Shown here: positions 46,045-57,960 of the stretch, one piece after another
Layout: each line of letters starts with the position of its first letter
Numbering within the stretch: the stretch's first letter is position 1
Assembly (NCBI GenBank): GCA_037043235.1
Contig: JAWRVZ010000043.1
Coordinates: 4,253,001-4,317,000, forward strand
Direction: 5' to 3'
DNA length: 64,000 nt
Source: Rhodeus uyekii
Lineage: Eukaryota; Chordata; Actinopteri; Cypriniformes; Acheilognathidae
Translations under genes and position numbers: made by a program
The notes under the pieces: generated by a model
What the model was told of the DNA's origin: nothing
Seen by the model: only the letters and a program-made list of their open reading frames with translations
Database searches by the model: none

Positions 46045-46200
46045 AAAGGAGTTTATGCATTTGGGAGATGCTTTTATCTAAACTTACAGTGAATTTAAGG
46101 TATACATATGTATATTTTAGCATTATGTGTTCCTTTAGTAATTGAACTCAAATATTTGGTGTTGCTAGCGGCATACTGTATCAGCTGAGCTACACAAGCA
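46045..46200 (-). mobile_element. diverged tRNA-related SINE copy
   Basis: Contains 'gcatttgggagatgctttta' and 'gtgttgctagcggcatactg', then 'cagctgagctaca'. More diverged than the other copies. Confidence 0.5.
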
Positions 46201-46270
46201 TAATTGTTTCAAAACTACATTTCCCAGAATGCTTGATAATGCTAGCTTTAAGCTTGTCTCTAACCATTGA

Positions 46271-46271
<1 letters not shown>

Positions 46272-46316
<45 letters not shown>
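46272..46316. repeat. TG microsatellite
   Basis: About 22 uninterrupted TG units. Confidence 0.95.
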
Positions 46317-46317
<1 letters not shown>

Positions 46318-46850
46318 CCTTCTGCCCTACTACCAAATAAGCCTATTTGCATGTCTGACATCTTTTGCATTGCAAATCGGCATTATCTCTCTGTCATCTT
46401 CTCATTTTTACTTCCATCTATCTTATTTTAAAGGTAGTATATTCTCTCTTTTCATCTTGGAATGTTCACACAAAAACTCTATTTTGTCTCACACTCATTT
46501 AAAAATGAGTAATATCAGTCATCCAAGCTATGCTTTTATCTTTGGTCCAGCCTGATAGTGCTTGCTTCTCTCGCTCATTCCCTTTTTCATTCTCGCTCCT
46601 CTTTCATAATCAGGCCATCGTTTTATTTAAAGCCTCCAACTGCCATTGTGTCCCACAGGGATGTTTCGGCACAGCATATCTCATATAAAGAGAAAGAACA
46701 AACATAGCTAGCACAGCATTTTATGCAGAGAAGGAAGGGAAATTTAACTAGTGATAGTATACATTGGTCCCCAACATGCCATATCCAGAATTAAAGTCTG
46801 CTTATATAACATAACTTTTTTAGTGATTTTACTGAACTCATAGTGTGAAC

Positions 46851-47990
46851 AATTCACGATGGAAAAAGTATGTGAGCCATTGGATTGAATAACTGGCTGA
46901 TCCTTGTTGGCAGTGATAACCTCAACCAAATGTTTCCTGTAATTGCGGATCAGTCAGGAGGACTTTTTCACCAGTACTCTTTACAAAACCGTTTCAGTTG
47001 AGAAATATTCTCTGGATATCTGGTGTGAATTGCTTTCGAGGTCATGAGCCACATCAGAAGGCGTATTTTCTTCTGCTGATGCCATTCTGTTGTTGATTAC
47101 TCCTGTAACTTAGGTTGTTCTCCTGTTGCATCATCCAACTTCTGTTGAGCTTCAATTTGTGAACAGATGGCCTTACATTCTCCTGCAAACATTCCTAAAA
47201 TGTTTTTTTTTTTTTTTTCTGGCCATGATAGCAAGCTATTCACATTCTGAGGCATCAAAGCAACTCACGAGCAACTCAAAACCATGATGGATGCTCCACC
47301 ATAGATTATAGGTGGGATAAGGTTTTCAGTTCCAGTGGATTCCTCCATGGTGTTCTCCCATAAACTCTTGTTTATTGTTTTATGTATCATAGACACGTTA
47401 ACAAGAGATTTGCACGTTTCAGATTTTTCTGTACTGCAAGTTTTAGCTGGCCATCTCTGATTCCTCTTAATAACAGTGAGTATTTCGCATCTGTGCTCTT
47501 GCAGTCATTTTTGCAGGACGCCCACTCTTGGGATGAGTAGCAACAGAGCTTAATATTCTCCATTTATATACAGTTTGTCTTGCTGTGAACCGCATGAACA
47601 TCAAAGCTTGTACCTTTTTTTAACATTTACAAGTCAACAATTCTTAATCTTTGCTCGTATTCGTGAGATTATACTCTTATTCTTAATTTTATCTCTTTTA
47701 AATAGTGTAAGTAACTCCTTTTTTATACATTTTTTTTAAGTTAACTGACTTTTTGAAGTTAAGTTTTATAAGTAACTGATTCTTATTGATTGGAATTTGA
47801 TTATCATTTGGAAAAGTCTTCAGCTTAAGGATTCACATAACTTTTCCACCTTGTATTGTGAATGTTCACACTTTGTGTATTTAATAAAGACATTTAAGAC
47901 ATTTATTTTATAGCACTATTTAGGTGTTACTCGTTTAACCAGATTATTGATGTTACTAAGGGTTCGGTTCACATACTTGTTCCTGAACTG
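46851..47990 (-). mobile_element. Tc1-like transposon fossil
   Basis: The ends carry inverted copies of 'aagtatgtgarcc' (46865-46878 and about 47966). The interior has the typical antisense Tc1 phrases: 'tcttgcagtcatttttgcag' and 'gacgcccactcttgggatg', 'agtcaacaattcttaatctt' and 'ccatgatggatgctccacca'. Many frameshifts; no intact transposase. Confidence 0.7.
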
Positions 47991-48086
47991 TACTTTCTAT
48001 GTGGACATCTATTGGTGAAACGTGTCTGTAGCAATCGTATGAATGAAGCAACACACTTTCAGTGTGTGTTTGTCTGTGTTGTGCAG

Positions 48087-48140
48087 GAAGGTGGCTCAAT
48101 CGCAAGCTGACATCGTGACTACTTGTCATCCCATCAGTAG
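48087..48140 (+). CDS. candidate cassette exon of the unrecognised gene
   Basis: Acceptor TTGTGCAG. The frame joining the 44.7 kb exon reads KVAQSQADIVTTCHPIS. Ending at AG|GTTGAT (48140) gives phase 2-2, so it could be included or skipped without changing the frame. Other possible donors are at 48136 (phase 1) and 48162 (phase 0). Confidence 0.3.
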
Positions 48141-48457
48141 GTTGATTAAGTGTTGTATTTGCGTGAGCTTATTATGACTATGCACATGCAAGTAGTCAAC
48201 AGCGCTAATTGTTTTGGACATATCTGCTGCCCTTATTATAGGAATCTGAAGGGACTGAGAGGTCAGTGGCTATGTGTGGGTTTTAATTGCGTTTGCATGT
48301 ATTTGTGTGTGTGGGAGAGAAGGGTGACTGTGGGCATGTGCTTTGCATGTGTCGAGTGAGTTGTTTGTATATGAGTTGGTTTGTTTGTGTGTGTGAGGTG
48401 TAAGATGGAAGAAAGCAGGCTGAGTCACTGGTGCTGCACTGGTAATGGGTGCTGGAT

Positions 48458-48500
48458 AAGAGGAAGGGAGGGAGGAAGGGAGGGAGGGAAGGAGGGAAGC
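48458..48500. repeat. purine-rich GGGA/GGAA microsatellite
   Basis: Irregular run of gggagg and gaaggg units. Confidence 0.85.
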
Positions 48501-48791
48501 CCACCCACTGCCTCAGTATCACAAACAGCAAAAAATATGATGAGAAACCAGCTAGACATGCAAGAGAGGATAGGGTGACGTGATGCTGTGGGGTGAGAGT
48601 GTTTGGATGGAGTGACCAAATGAGGCATGGCGATGATACACTTTTTGATGGCTATTTCAGTGAACAACTGTGATGATGAAGATTGATTGCCCCTTATCAC
48701 TGAGCTGTGTGTGCATCTGAAAGTGTAAAATAACAACAACTAACAAAATCTTGTCTCTTTTCCCTCTCCTTCTCTTCCTGGGAAATTTAAG

Positions 48792-48891
48792 ACAGCAGCA
48801 CAGCACATTTTGTGAGAAACGCTTCACTTCCCCCTCAGTGCTGAAGGCCATTCATGAGCTGTGGCAGCTCTTTGTAGGCAGGAGTCTTTTG
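48792..48891 (+). CDS. candidate exon of the unrecognised gene
   Basis: A long pyrimidine tract and AAG acceptor precede it, and a GTAAAT donor follows. Only one of three frames is open: QQHSTFCEKRFTSPSVLKAI, then HELWQLFVGRSLL. It needs entry phase 2, which both the 44.7 kb and 48.1 kb candidates provide, and ends in phase 0. Function unknown. Confidence 0.4.
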
Positions 48892-49044
48892 GTAAATTTC
48901 ATTTCAAGAAATCTCTATTTGCATTAATGTTTGCACAACGATGTTGTTGCGACAGCTAATTAAATATTATTTATTGCGACTAGAATAGTTTATTCATGCA
49001 AACCATACAGTATAGTATCTGTTTTTCTGTAGTCTCTCTCAAAA

Positions 49045-49378
49045 CTTAAAGGGTTAATTCACCCAAAGATGAAAATTCTGTCATCATTTACTCACCCTCG
49101 TGTTGTCCCAAACCCATAAAACTTATGTTCGTCTCACGAGAACAAACCTTGTGAAGCTCAGAACTTTGCAGAAGCTGAAACGTGCTACGTGACATGAATT
49201 TGTTTTTGAAGCATCAAAGTAAAGTGGTAGTTGCATTGACTGCCAATGGAGGGACAGCGATTTCTCAGATTTCATAAAATATCTTTTGTGTTCCAAACAA
49301 AAGTCTTAGGGGTTTGGAACAACATGAGGGTGAGTAAATGACAGAGTTTTAATTTTTGGATGAACTAACCCCCTAAGC
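49045..49378. repeat. short repeat, GGTTAATTCACCC-type
   Basis: Starts aaagggttaattcacccaaa and ends 'gtgagtaaatgacagagttt...gatgaactaacccccta', both ends of the common short element. Confidence 0.65.
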
Positions 49379-49933
49379 TGGATTTATTATCAACTGAACT
49401 TAGTGAGACTTTTCATTGATATTCTGAAAATCATTTTGTGAGTAAAGCGCATCTCCCCTCCTGGAAGTACATGGGGGTGGAAGGGTGAGCACCCTGAAGC
49501 CATTACAGGCCATTAGAGGATCCCTTTAAGGGTGGCACCAACACTTTTGGGGGCCATGGAGGAACAGAATCTTCTTGGGAGGAGTTATGGGGTTTGTCTG
49601 CTGGAGCAGATTCTGGAGAGCATTCTGGACAGTGCTCAGGAGCTGAAGCCAATGGGTGTACAACTCAAACATACGGGAGTGGTCATAATGGTCAGCACCA
49701 CATCTTCTGGAGCAGATAGGTGATCTCGTCTCGCTGAGTGAACCAGAACTCAGTCCAAACCACTCCAGAATACGTCCATCAGCTCCTCCTCCAAGCAAGA
49801 TGATAGATAGCAGATCCACAAAACCTCCTCCACGTACACCTTGACACTCCACCCGTCTTGGTAAACAAGGAATAGTTCTTCCATAACAGGGAGGTTAGTG
49901 CTGCTATAATGATCCTTTAATGGTCTGTTGTTC
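49379..49933. other. unassigned segment with short open frames
   Basis: GC-richer sequence with open frames on both strands (49532-49723 +, 49526-49852 -). Neither has recognised motifs; it may be retroelement-derived. Confidence 0.25.
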
Positions 49934-50068
49934 TGTCACATCTGCTGACCTGGTTGAAAGCAAAGGCAAAACTGGATCTAAGTGCAGCTGTCTTTATTGA
50001 ACACAAAGTTTCACTCAAAAAGATTCTCAAGGATTTCAAAACACTAACAGAACAACCACTAGCGCGCA

Positions 50069-50071
<3 letters not shown>

Positions 50072-50133
<62 letters not shown>
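50072..50133. repeat. TA microsatellite
   Basis: About 30 uninterrupted TA units directly next to the P3 insertion. Confidence 0.95.
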
Positions 50134-50140
<7 letters not shown>

Positions 50141-50777
50141 CAGTGGTACCTCGAGATACGAAATTAATCCGTTCCGAGGCGGCCTTCGTATAATGAGTTT
50201 TTCGTATCTTGGAACACATTTTACATGTAAAATGGCTAATCCGTTCCAATCCCTCCAAAAACACCCCATTAAATTTCATAATAAAGCTAAATTGACCTAT
50301 AAACAATGAAATAACGTAAAATGTCGAAGCTTACCTTTCGAGTGAGGCCATCTCCGAAAGTGGCGGCAGAGGAGGAGGAGGACAAACGGCAGATAACGTA
50401 CGTACGTACACTTAATTTTACGAAAACACATACAAAATTGAAAGTTTCGGGTGCGGAGTGGCTGAGCTAAAGCACGCCAGCACATACGTATAGAAGATGC
50501 ATCATGGGAGGGATGCTGTCCAATTAGAGAGAAGGATCTCATGGCTTGGCTAGCATCAGGAACCAATGGGAGAGCAGGAGGATGGTGGCGAGTCTACTAT
50601 AACTAAGATGGCGGCGTGCGGCGCGAGTTTCAAAACTGTTATGGGGTGAATCTCTGACTTTCAGAAACCTTTCGTATCTTGAAAACTTTTCGTATGTAGA
50701 GCAGTAAAAATTTTGTCTTTGCTTTCATAACTTGGATTTTTCGTAAGTTGAGCCTTTCGTATCTTGAGGTACTACTG
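50141..50777 (+). mobile_element. pogo-like element, family P3, copy 2
   Basis: CAGTGGTACCTCGAGATACG to ATCTTGAGGTACTACTG, TA on both sides. The interior has AAGATGGCGGC at 50605-50615 and 'caggaaccaatgggagagca'. Copy 1 is at 31202-31815. Confidence 0.8.
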
Positions 50778-50971
50778 TATATACGACAACAGACCAATGA
50801 ACTGGACTAGACATGGGGCTTATTTAGACAGCAAACTGAAGGCACCAACAAGACTAATTAACAAGACACACCTGAACAGAACTAACTCAATCAGTAACGA
50901 AGGAGACAGATGGGCAGAGGACAAGGGAAAACTGAACTAATTCCAGACAGACAGCAAAACTAACCGTTACA

Positions 50972-52679
50972 TTATATATATATACATAGAGAGAGAGACA
51001 GAGAGACAAACACACTATATACTGTATATTATACTGTATATTACTTGTGTTTTAGAGCACACAGACAAACTTAAGCAAGTAGCAGATGCATTGCCTTGAG
51101 TGACAGTCTGCCAATCATTGATGACAGCCTTTGCTCCTGCATTTCAGGATGACCAATGCAACATATGAGATGTTATATGATTATTTGCCCTGATGACATT
51201 TCTTTTCTGAGTGAATTATTCAATCACATGTCCATTTTTTTGATGATCTATGAGTTAAATTGTAATTTATGCACATGTATTTTTACCTAATAATAATAAT
51301 ATAATATATAATATTTTATATAATATTTAATACAATTATTTAATTTAATAAAATACTTTAAAATTAGTTTTTCTCATTTAGTACTTTTTATGTGAAACAC
51401 CTAAATTCACAAAAATATCTGAATGGAAACCTGGCTATACTGTAAAGGTCCTATATCAATTATGAATTTCACTTTCCTGACAGCTATATCTTCCCAAATA
51501 CGGCTGAGCCTGCAAAACACATAATTAGGCCCATTTCCCTTGAATACCTCCATGTCATGCCGCACTGAGCACCTGCCACTGATGCCAAAAGCTGAACGCT
51601 GAGAGCAGCACACAGAGAACACAAGCAAAAAAGGAACAACAATTACATGATTCATAGCATAGAATGGAGGACATACTCAGGACGTACATTTATAAAAAAT
51701 AAAAAGCATTTGTTGTGTTCTTGAAGTTGGTTAGGTTTGCCCTCAAAAGATGGATTACAGTGAATGGTTCTCAGCTGTGATTGGCATCTCAGAAGAAACT
51801 TTTAAACTTATTGAATTAAAAATTGAAATAAATGTAGTTAACATTGTTAGCTGTGGGTTTAGAGGCTTGAAAATGCATCTGAAAATGCATCTGTCAGTTG
51901 ATGGTGTAATCCTTTGAGCCTTGTCAGATTGTAGTGAATGTTAAGATTTTCACTCCAGGATCATGACTAAAAAAACACTAACACTATTCTTATCGACATA
52001 TATGAACATATTCTCTTTCGCAGTTAACAGTGTAGCAGTAATCACGACTAGAGCAGACTGCTGTCCAAATTTCACAAATAACAGTAGCATATGATGACTA
52101 AGCAATCTTATAAAACAAGATTATAAATATACAGTAAACAGATTGGTGTTATTGCCCTTCTGTGAGCTTTTTCTGAATGCAGTATGTATTATCTTTCTGT
52201 ATCCTCAGCTTATTTTATTTGTTTGGCTTCATAAAGTCTTATTAACGAATGTAAATCTTATTTTATGAGACATCTGACAAGTCCAATTTACTTATGATGG
52301 ACATTGCATCCAAATATATTTTCATCAATATCTGCCCTTGTCTAAATTTACAGCATAATTTAACTCCATTTCAACCATGAAAACCATGACAACAAAGAAT
52401 ATTAAACAGTGATATGAATGTGCCCTGCTGTCATCTTCAGCTTGGCATACTTTTGCATGCTAAGCTTTGTTTGATTTTCAATCTTGAATCCTGTTTGCAG
52501 AGGGTCACATCCTCCCAGGGAGGAGCTCTTTGCTTTGTAGCGCAAAATAAATGACTACAGACCTGAAAGCCAAAAGTATGGATCATGCATTTTACACTTG
52601 AATCTTGCTGGTAATCTGCATTCCAGTACCTTATTTTAGGTTGGCGGCACGTGTCAAATTTAAGTTCACATGAATGGCC
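50972..52679. other. 1.7 kb without recognised gene or repeat
   Basis: AT-rich sequence apart from short TA and GA runs near 50985. No supported exon. Confidence 0.45.
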
Positions 52680-53360
52680 GGACACAGGGTTTCCAGCTGA
52701 ACATTTCCCAGAGCATCATACTCCCTCTATTGTGGTTGTCCCACAGTGCATCCTGGTGCAATAACTTCCCTCGGTAAATGGTACACAGCCGTCCATATGA
52801 TGTGAAAGAAAGCAGGACTCGTCGGACCAGGCAACGTTCTCCCACTGCTCCACGGTTCAGTTCTGATGCCCGTGTCCTTATTGTAGCCGCTTTCAACAGT
52901 GGACATCATAGGTACTCTACACATACCCATACACATTAGTTTTTTGACGCACTGTGTGTTGTGACACATTCCTCCTATAATGATCATTTTGGGTGAATTG
53001 TGCCACAGTAGACCTTCTGTTGGCACTGACCAGATGGGATAGCCTTCGTTGCCTCGTGCATCAATGAGCCTTGGGTGCCCACCACCCTGTCACCAGTTTG
53101 TCACCAAATTGCTCCTCCTTGAACCACTGTTAATAAATTCACACCACTGCTAACAGGAAGTAACCCACAAGCCTTGTCGTTTTAGAAATACTCTGACCCA
53201 GTCGTCTTGCCATTACAATATGGGCTTTGTCACTCAGATATTTATTCCTGCCCATTTTTCCTCCATCCAACACGTTGATTATGAGACCTGATTGTTTGCT
53301 TACCATATAAACTATCCAGATCTTAATATGTGGCCTTGTTAGGAGATGATCCTATATATA
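52680..53360 (-). mobile_element. Tc1-like fossil joined to a widespread fish repeat
   Basis: On the - strand, 52680-52900 carries Tc1-type remnants in shifted frames: FHIIWTAVYHLPREV matches the usual 'HHIDGRVRV' region and SMMLWEMFSW the 'GSVMLWAMFCW' motif. From about 52930 phrases such as 'atcaatgagccttgggtgcc' and 'tgacccagtcgtcttgcca' belong to another common fish repeat. A TA run follows at 53352. Confidence 0.55.
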
Positions 53361-53373
53361 TATATATATATAT

Positions 53374-54539
53374 ATTATTAAAATATTAAAATATCAAAAT
53401 GACCTAGCTAGTTGGTTGTCATAATATTTCACTAAACAAGTGAGGATAGTTGGCCCTCACAAGTATAGCCCGTACACACACCAATCGAGTGTGTGCACAT
53501 GTGTTTATGTGTGTATGTTTGCACATTATAGGGAACTCATAAGTTAAAAATGTCTAATTTTGAAATAAATTTTGACATTAACTGATTGATTCATTCATTC
53601 ATTGCACGAGCTGCATAAAGTTGGCTCTGGATGGTGATGACAGGAGAATTGTGTAAAGCTTGCATCATCGGTCTAGTTAGATCACTGCTCATATCAGTTG
53701 AATCTGTACCCTCTGCACAGAGAACACATTTCTGCCATTTTTCTGAGAGAAGCAATTCAAAGACATGGTGTGTGACGGAGAAAAGTTCTCTTCACTTCCT
53801 GTTGATAAGGTGCGGAGGGCTGCTTATTTGACATTTCCTCTCTGCAGCATTCATAACACATGCTGCCCGACCACTGATAAATGAAGAGAGCAGTCTGCGC
53901 CTTTTGCCTTAACATTCCTAATTCTGTTTTAAAAATAGGAATTAGATAAAGTACAGCTAATATTTTTTTATGATGGTCATGATGGAAACAACAAAATGAA
54001 GATGAAGTGATATTAATCGTAGGTCAGTAATGACATCAAGTCATCTTATCTTTCCAGAATGATGTGATTTCATTTGAAATGAGGTTTACTAAATGCTTCT
54101 AGTCATATTTGATGCACTTATATGAAACATTATAATATGAAAGGCCAGTGATACCTGGAGAATATGATGCTGATCAAAACTACCAGGAAAAGCTATTAAA
54201 AAATGCATCTCATTTTACAAAGACACTGTAGCACATCTTAAATTATGAAATACCTTTATGTTTTGTTTTATCAATATCTCATCCCAGTGCAGGCGTCAAT
54301 CAGAACCATTTTGGGAAAGAAAAAAAGGTCAAACGGGCAAGAAAATGACATCCCAGAGGATCAGATTTGCTGCTGGATAGCTCACATCCGCCCAAGATGT
54401 TTCATATCTAACTCTCTAAATCTCTAATTCCAAACCATTCTCTATTCTTAGTCTTCAGGGACTGAAGTTATTGTGTCATTACTCTGAGAACTGAGGAAAA
54501 AAAGTGGCTCAAGATTTCCACACTAAAAAAACTAAAAGA
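53374..54539. other. 1.2 kb without recognised gene or repeat
   Basis: A possible acceptor at 54290 precedes an open frame (ASIRTILGKKKRSNGQE) but no clear donor or partner exon exists. Confidence 0.4.
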
Positions 54540-54690
54540 AAATAAAGCCACTAAACTGTTTTCTGTATGTTTCTTGAGCACTGAATCAGAATCATATTAG
54601 AATGGTTTCTGAAGGATTGTGTGGTGCTAAAATTCAGCTTTTCAACAGTTATCATAGAACACAATTTTATATCATCATTGGTGAGTGAAA
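54540..54690 (-). repeat. interspersed repeat family G, inverted copy
   Basis: Contains 'tttcttgagcactgaatc', 'agaatggtttctgaaggat' and 'aaattcagcttttcaac'. Confidence 0.55.
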
Positions 54691-55535
54691 AAATCTTACA
54701 GATCCCAACTTTTTGAAGAGTAATATACTATACTGTACTTTACATACTGTTTTATTCTGTGGAATGGAAACACTCCAAGACAGGATTCATACCTCTTTAG
54801 TTGTTAGCTGGATGTTTGGTTTGGACAGTACAGATGATTCTGGTATACCATGAGAGTAGAGAAAGGAAGTTCTTTTCCGTGTGGTGTACAAGCTGAGCAT
54901 TGCCTTAAATAAAGAGGAAGATAGATTAGAGCCTGCCAGAGTAGAGGAAAAAAGGAGGAATAGATTGAAAAATGTCCAATGATCCCAAACAAATTGACAC
55001 ATTGATGCATCTTATTTGCTGCTGCCTTTAGGGACATATTGTGACTGTGTCAAATGATTCCATCCTAGTCAAAGCTACACAGCATTTGTTATAACAAAGA
55101 ATATTTATGATGTTGCGTCTGTTCTTGTTGTTTATGAGTGCAGCTTTTACAAAAGAGCAGCTGAATGCTAAAAAATACATTTGTATTTTATAAAAATTGT
55201 ATTTTAAAGCTGTCATAAAGCTTTCCACATAGAGGGAGGAAGTGAGAGAGACTGATGATATCACAGCTATTTGATTTACCTTAAAAAGGAAATCCCACAA
55301 ATAACAAAACAACTAACAACAACACTAAGACTTTTTATGATATATTCCTTTGTGATCTACAAAAAAAGAGAAAGAAAGACATACAGGTTGGAAATGGCAT
55401 AAACTGTGAGTAAATTATGTTTGGCTAACTGTCCCTTTAAGGTGAAAACTGCTTTTTCCGTCATCTTGCAGTGAATTAGTGTTGTACACAATGTGCTGCT
55501 ATCTGACCGATTTATAAATAGATGAGCAGCATCAT

Positions 55536-55800
55536 TAAAGGGGTCATATGTTGAGCAACTATTTCCTTGATCTTGTGAGATAAAAGAGTTGTTTTATGAA
55601 AACATACAGTATTGTGACTTTCAAAACTTTCTCCAAATGCAAAAAAAGATTAATATTAGTAATATATGACCACTCACGTTTACCTCTCAATGATGTCTAT
55701 AGTGTTCAGAAAAAAATAATTTCCTTCTGTTTGCTTTAGACAACATTAGAAAAGATCACAAAATGTCCCTGATCTTTATCATCTGACTGCAACACTTCAG
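55536..55800. repeat. short fish repeat starting AAAGGGGTCATATG
   Basis: The phrase 'ttaaaggggtcatatgttga' opens a common cyprinid short repeat; the right end is unclear. Confidence 0.4.
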
Positions 55801-55917
55801 GTTGGACGGTGATAATGTTTATGAACCAGTCTTTGTATTTCAAATTTTGTGTGTGAAAAACAATTAATCTTAATCACACAGCAGCAAAAAAACTAAACAA
55901 AAAACCCCACCAAGTTT

Positions 55918-56058
55918 CATTAGAGAATTGGTGCTTAAAACGCCAAGGTCATGGGTTCGATCCCAGGGAAAGCAAGAACTGATTCAAAGTGTTCCTTGAA
56001 TGCAATGTATATTGCTTTGGATAAAAGCGTCTGCCAAATGCATTAATGTAAATGTAAC
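55918..56058 (+). mobile_element. tRNA-related SINE copy, sense
   Basis: A tRNA-like B box GGTTCGATCC at 55954-55963 follows 'aacgccaaggtcatg'. The tail is 'tgctttggataaaagcgtct' and 'aaatgcattaatgtaaatgt'. The A-box half is truncated. Confidence 0.7.
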
Positions 56059-56177
56059 AGAAATATATGAAATCTATAATGAATGTCTTTGTTGCAACAT
56101 TGTAAGTGGACCTCAGGGAGAAAATGTAAAGGAAGAAAAAGGAAATGAAAGGGGCTATAAGGGAAAAGAATTACAAA

Positions 56178-57705
56178 ACTAGAGAGGATAAAGTTCATCG
56201 AGACAAACTTTAGAAGTTGGCTGAGAACGTTGCACCGGAAACGTTAATTTCGCATGTTGGTAGCACAATTTAACATTAAATACAAAGTACGTTACGAAAC
56301 CAGAAATTAACAGTTTGCTAAGGTCTTCTGGGTGGTTGCTAGGGCGTTGCTAGGCAGTTTCTTAGGTATCCGGGGTGGTTGCTATGGTGTTGCTAGGTGG
56401 TTGCTAGGGTAACCAGAGTGGTTGCTAGTGTGTTGCTAGATGGTTGCTAGGGTAACCGGAGTGGTTGCTTGGGTGTTGCTAGGTGGTTGCTAGGGTAACC
56501 AGAGTGGTTGCTAGGGTAATCAGAGTGGATGCTAGGCGGTTGCTAGGGTATTTTCGGTGGTTGCTAGGTGGTTGCTAGGGTAACCAGAGTGGTTGCTAGG
56601 CGGTTGCCAGGGTATCCTGGGTGGTTGCTAGGGTGTTGCTAGGCATTTGCTAGGGTATCCAGGGTGGTTGCTAGGCAGTTGCTAAGGTATTCTGGGTTGT
56701 TGCTAGGGTATCCTGAGTGGTTGCTAGGCAGTTGCTAGGGTATTTTGGGTGGTTGCTAGGCAGTTGCTAGGGTAAACAGGGTGGTTGCTAGGGCGTTGCT
56801 AGGCAGTTGCTAGGGTATTTTGGGTGGTTGCTAGGCAGTTGCTATGGTATCCAGGGTGGTTGCTAGGCAGTTGCTAGGGTATCCAGGGTGGTTGCTAGGA
56901 TGTTACTAGGTAGTTGTGAGGTCTTCTGGGTAGTTACTATGGCATTCCTAGCACAATTTAACACTTAGCTAACCACTATTAGCATGTAACTAATCACTGC
57001 TAGCATATGTAGCATGTTGGAAGTCCTGTTTGCTAGCATGAGTCAATAGAGCCAACCCCCATGTCTCTACGACACTCAGAAGCAGAGATATAGGTCTGGC
57101 TAAATGGTTGCTAGGGTTCTCTGTTTGGTTGCTAAGGAGTGGCTTCACTGCTACAGTGATGTTACTCCAAAGGCTCCTTGTGAGTATGAACGGTATAAAC
57201 CAACCAGAATGCCTCTACGACATTCAGAACTGAAGATATCTCACATTGTATTTGGTTGCTAAGGTGCTCGATAATGGTTGCTAGGGCGTGGCTAGGAAGT
57301 GTTGAAGACATTGATGATTGGCAGATTGCTGCCCCGAGTCAAACGAGCCCGTCCTCAAATTTCTATGACTTTTCTATCCAGACATAGAAGTCAATCTATT
57401 TGAATGGAAGTCTATGGGATGGGTTGCTAAGGTGCTCTAAATGGTTGCTAGGGCGTGGCTTAATAGCTTCACTGTGATACTGAGACACTCATTGGTCGCC
57501 TGAGTAAAATGAGCCCTCCCCCTTGTCTCTGTGACACTGCGGCCTGTTCTGATTTTGGGGTCTGTAGCACTAAAGCTGTAGGACGAGTTACAGTCAGAAA
57601 TTTTAGTGTCATAAAGTCGAACAACAGTAAGTTGGCTGCTTCTCAGCCAACTTAATAAGTTTATTAGCATTTCAGTAAGTTGGCTGCTTCTCAGCCAACT
57701 TAATT
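56178..57705. mobile_element. hairpin-ended element with internal minisatellite (copy 2)
   Basis: The left end (ggataaagttcatcgagaca, aagttggctgagaacg) matches copy 1 at 7164. From 56325 to 56940 there is a minisatellite of 'ggttgctagggtaaccagag'-type units with a higher-order period near 30. The right end carries two identical 25-base hairpins at 57629-57653 and 57677-57701 (AAGTTGGCTG, five-base loop, CAGCCAACTT). Confidence 0.6.
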
Positions 57706-57960
57706 AGGGAACACTTTATTTTGATGGTCTGATTTGAACTTTATGTTGACTGTAAGTAACTTTCCAACTACATGTCAACTACCTCTCATTACAGTATTAG
57801 TAGACTGTCTGCTTAAAATCTGCTAACTCTTTATTGTGTTGCTCCCCAAACTTACATTCTACTGATTATAAATAACTTTGCAACTACATGTCAACTTACT
57901 CTAACCTTAAACCTACCAAGCTACTAGTACTTTACTAACAATCTAATGACAGTTAGAATA
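57706..57960. repeat. common fish repeat interrupted by P1 copy 4
   Basis: 'Gggaacactttattttgatg' and 'agtaactttccaactacatg' mark a widespread cyprinid repeat. The P1 copy starts immediately at its end. Confidence 0.5.

Larger units (their letters stand above)
49934..50971 (-). mobile_element. LTR-like element interrupted by (TA)n and a P3 element
   Basis: Read on the - strand it starts TGTAACGGTTAG at 50971 and ends GTGACA at 49934, with AATAAAGACAGCTGC near the end as an LTR poly(A) site. The (TA)n run at 50072-50133 and the P3 copy at 50141-50777 lie within it. Target duplications not identified. Confidence 0.45.

Noticed and set aside
52727..53026. 99-codon - strand frame as a possible gene
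   Set aside because: It reads through Tc1 transposase remnants in the wrong and shifted frames. It is a transposon fossil.
53826..53910. Possible exon after CTCTCTGCAG
   Set aside because: The acceptor is good but all frames stop within 21 codons and no donor fits the phases of the other candidate exons.
55954..55963. tRNA gene suggested by GGTTCGATCC
   Set aside because: The B box is part of a SINE with a LINE-type tail. The A-box half is missing and no cloverleaf can be drawn.
56325..56940. CRISPR-like array
   Set aside because: Units are imperfect, directly abutting and without unique spacers. This is a eukaryotic minisatellite.
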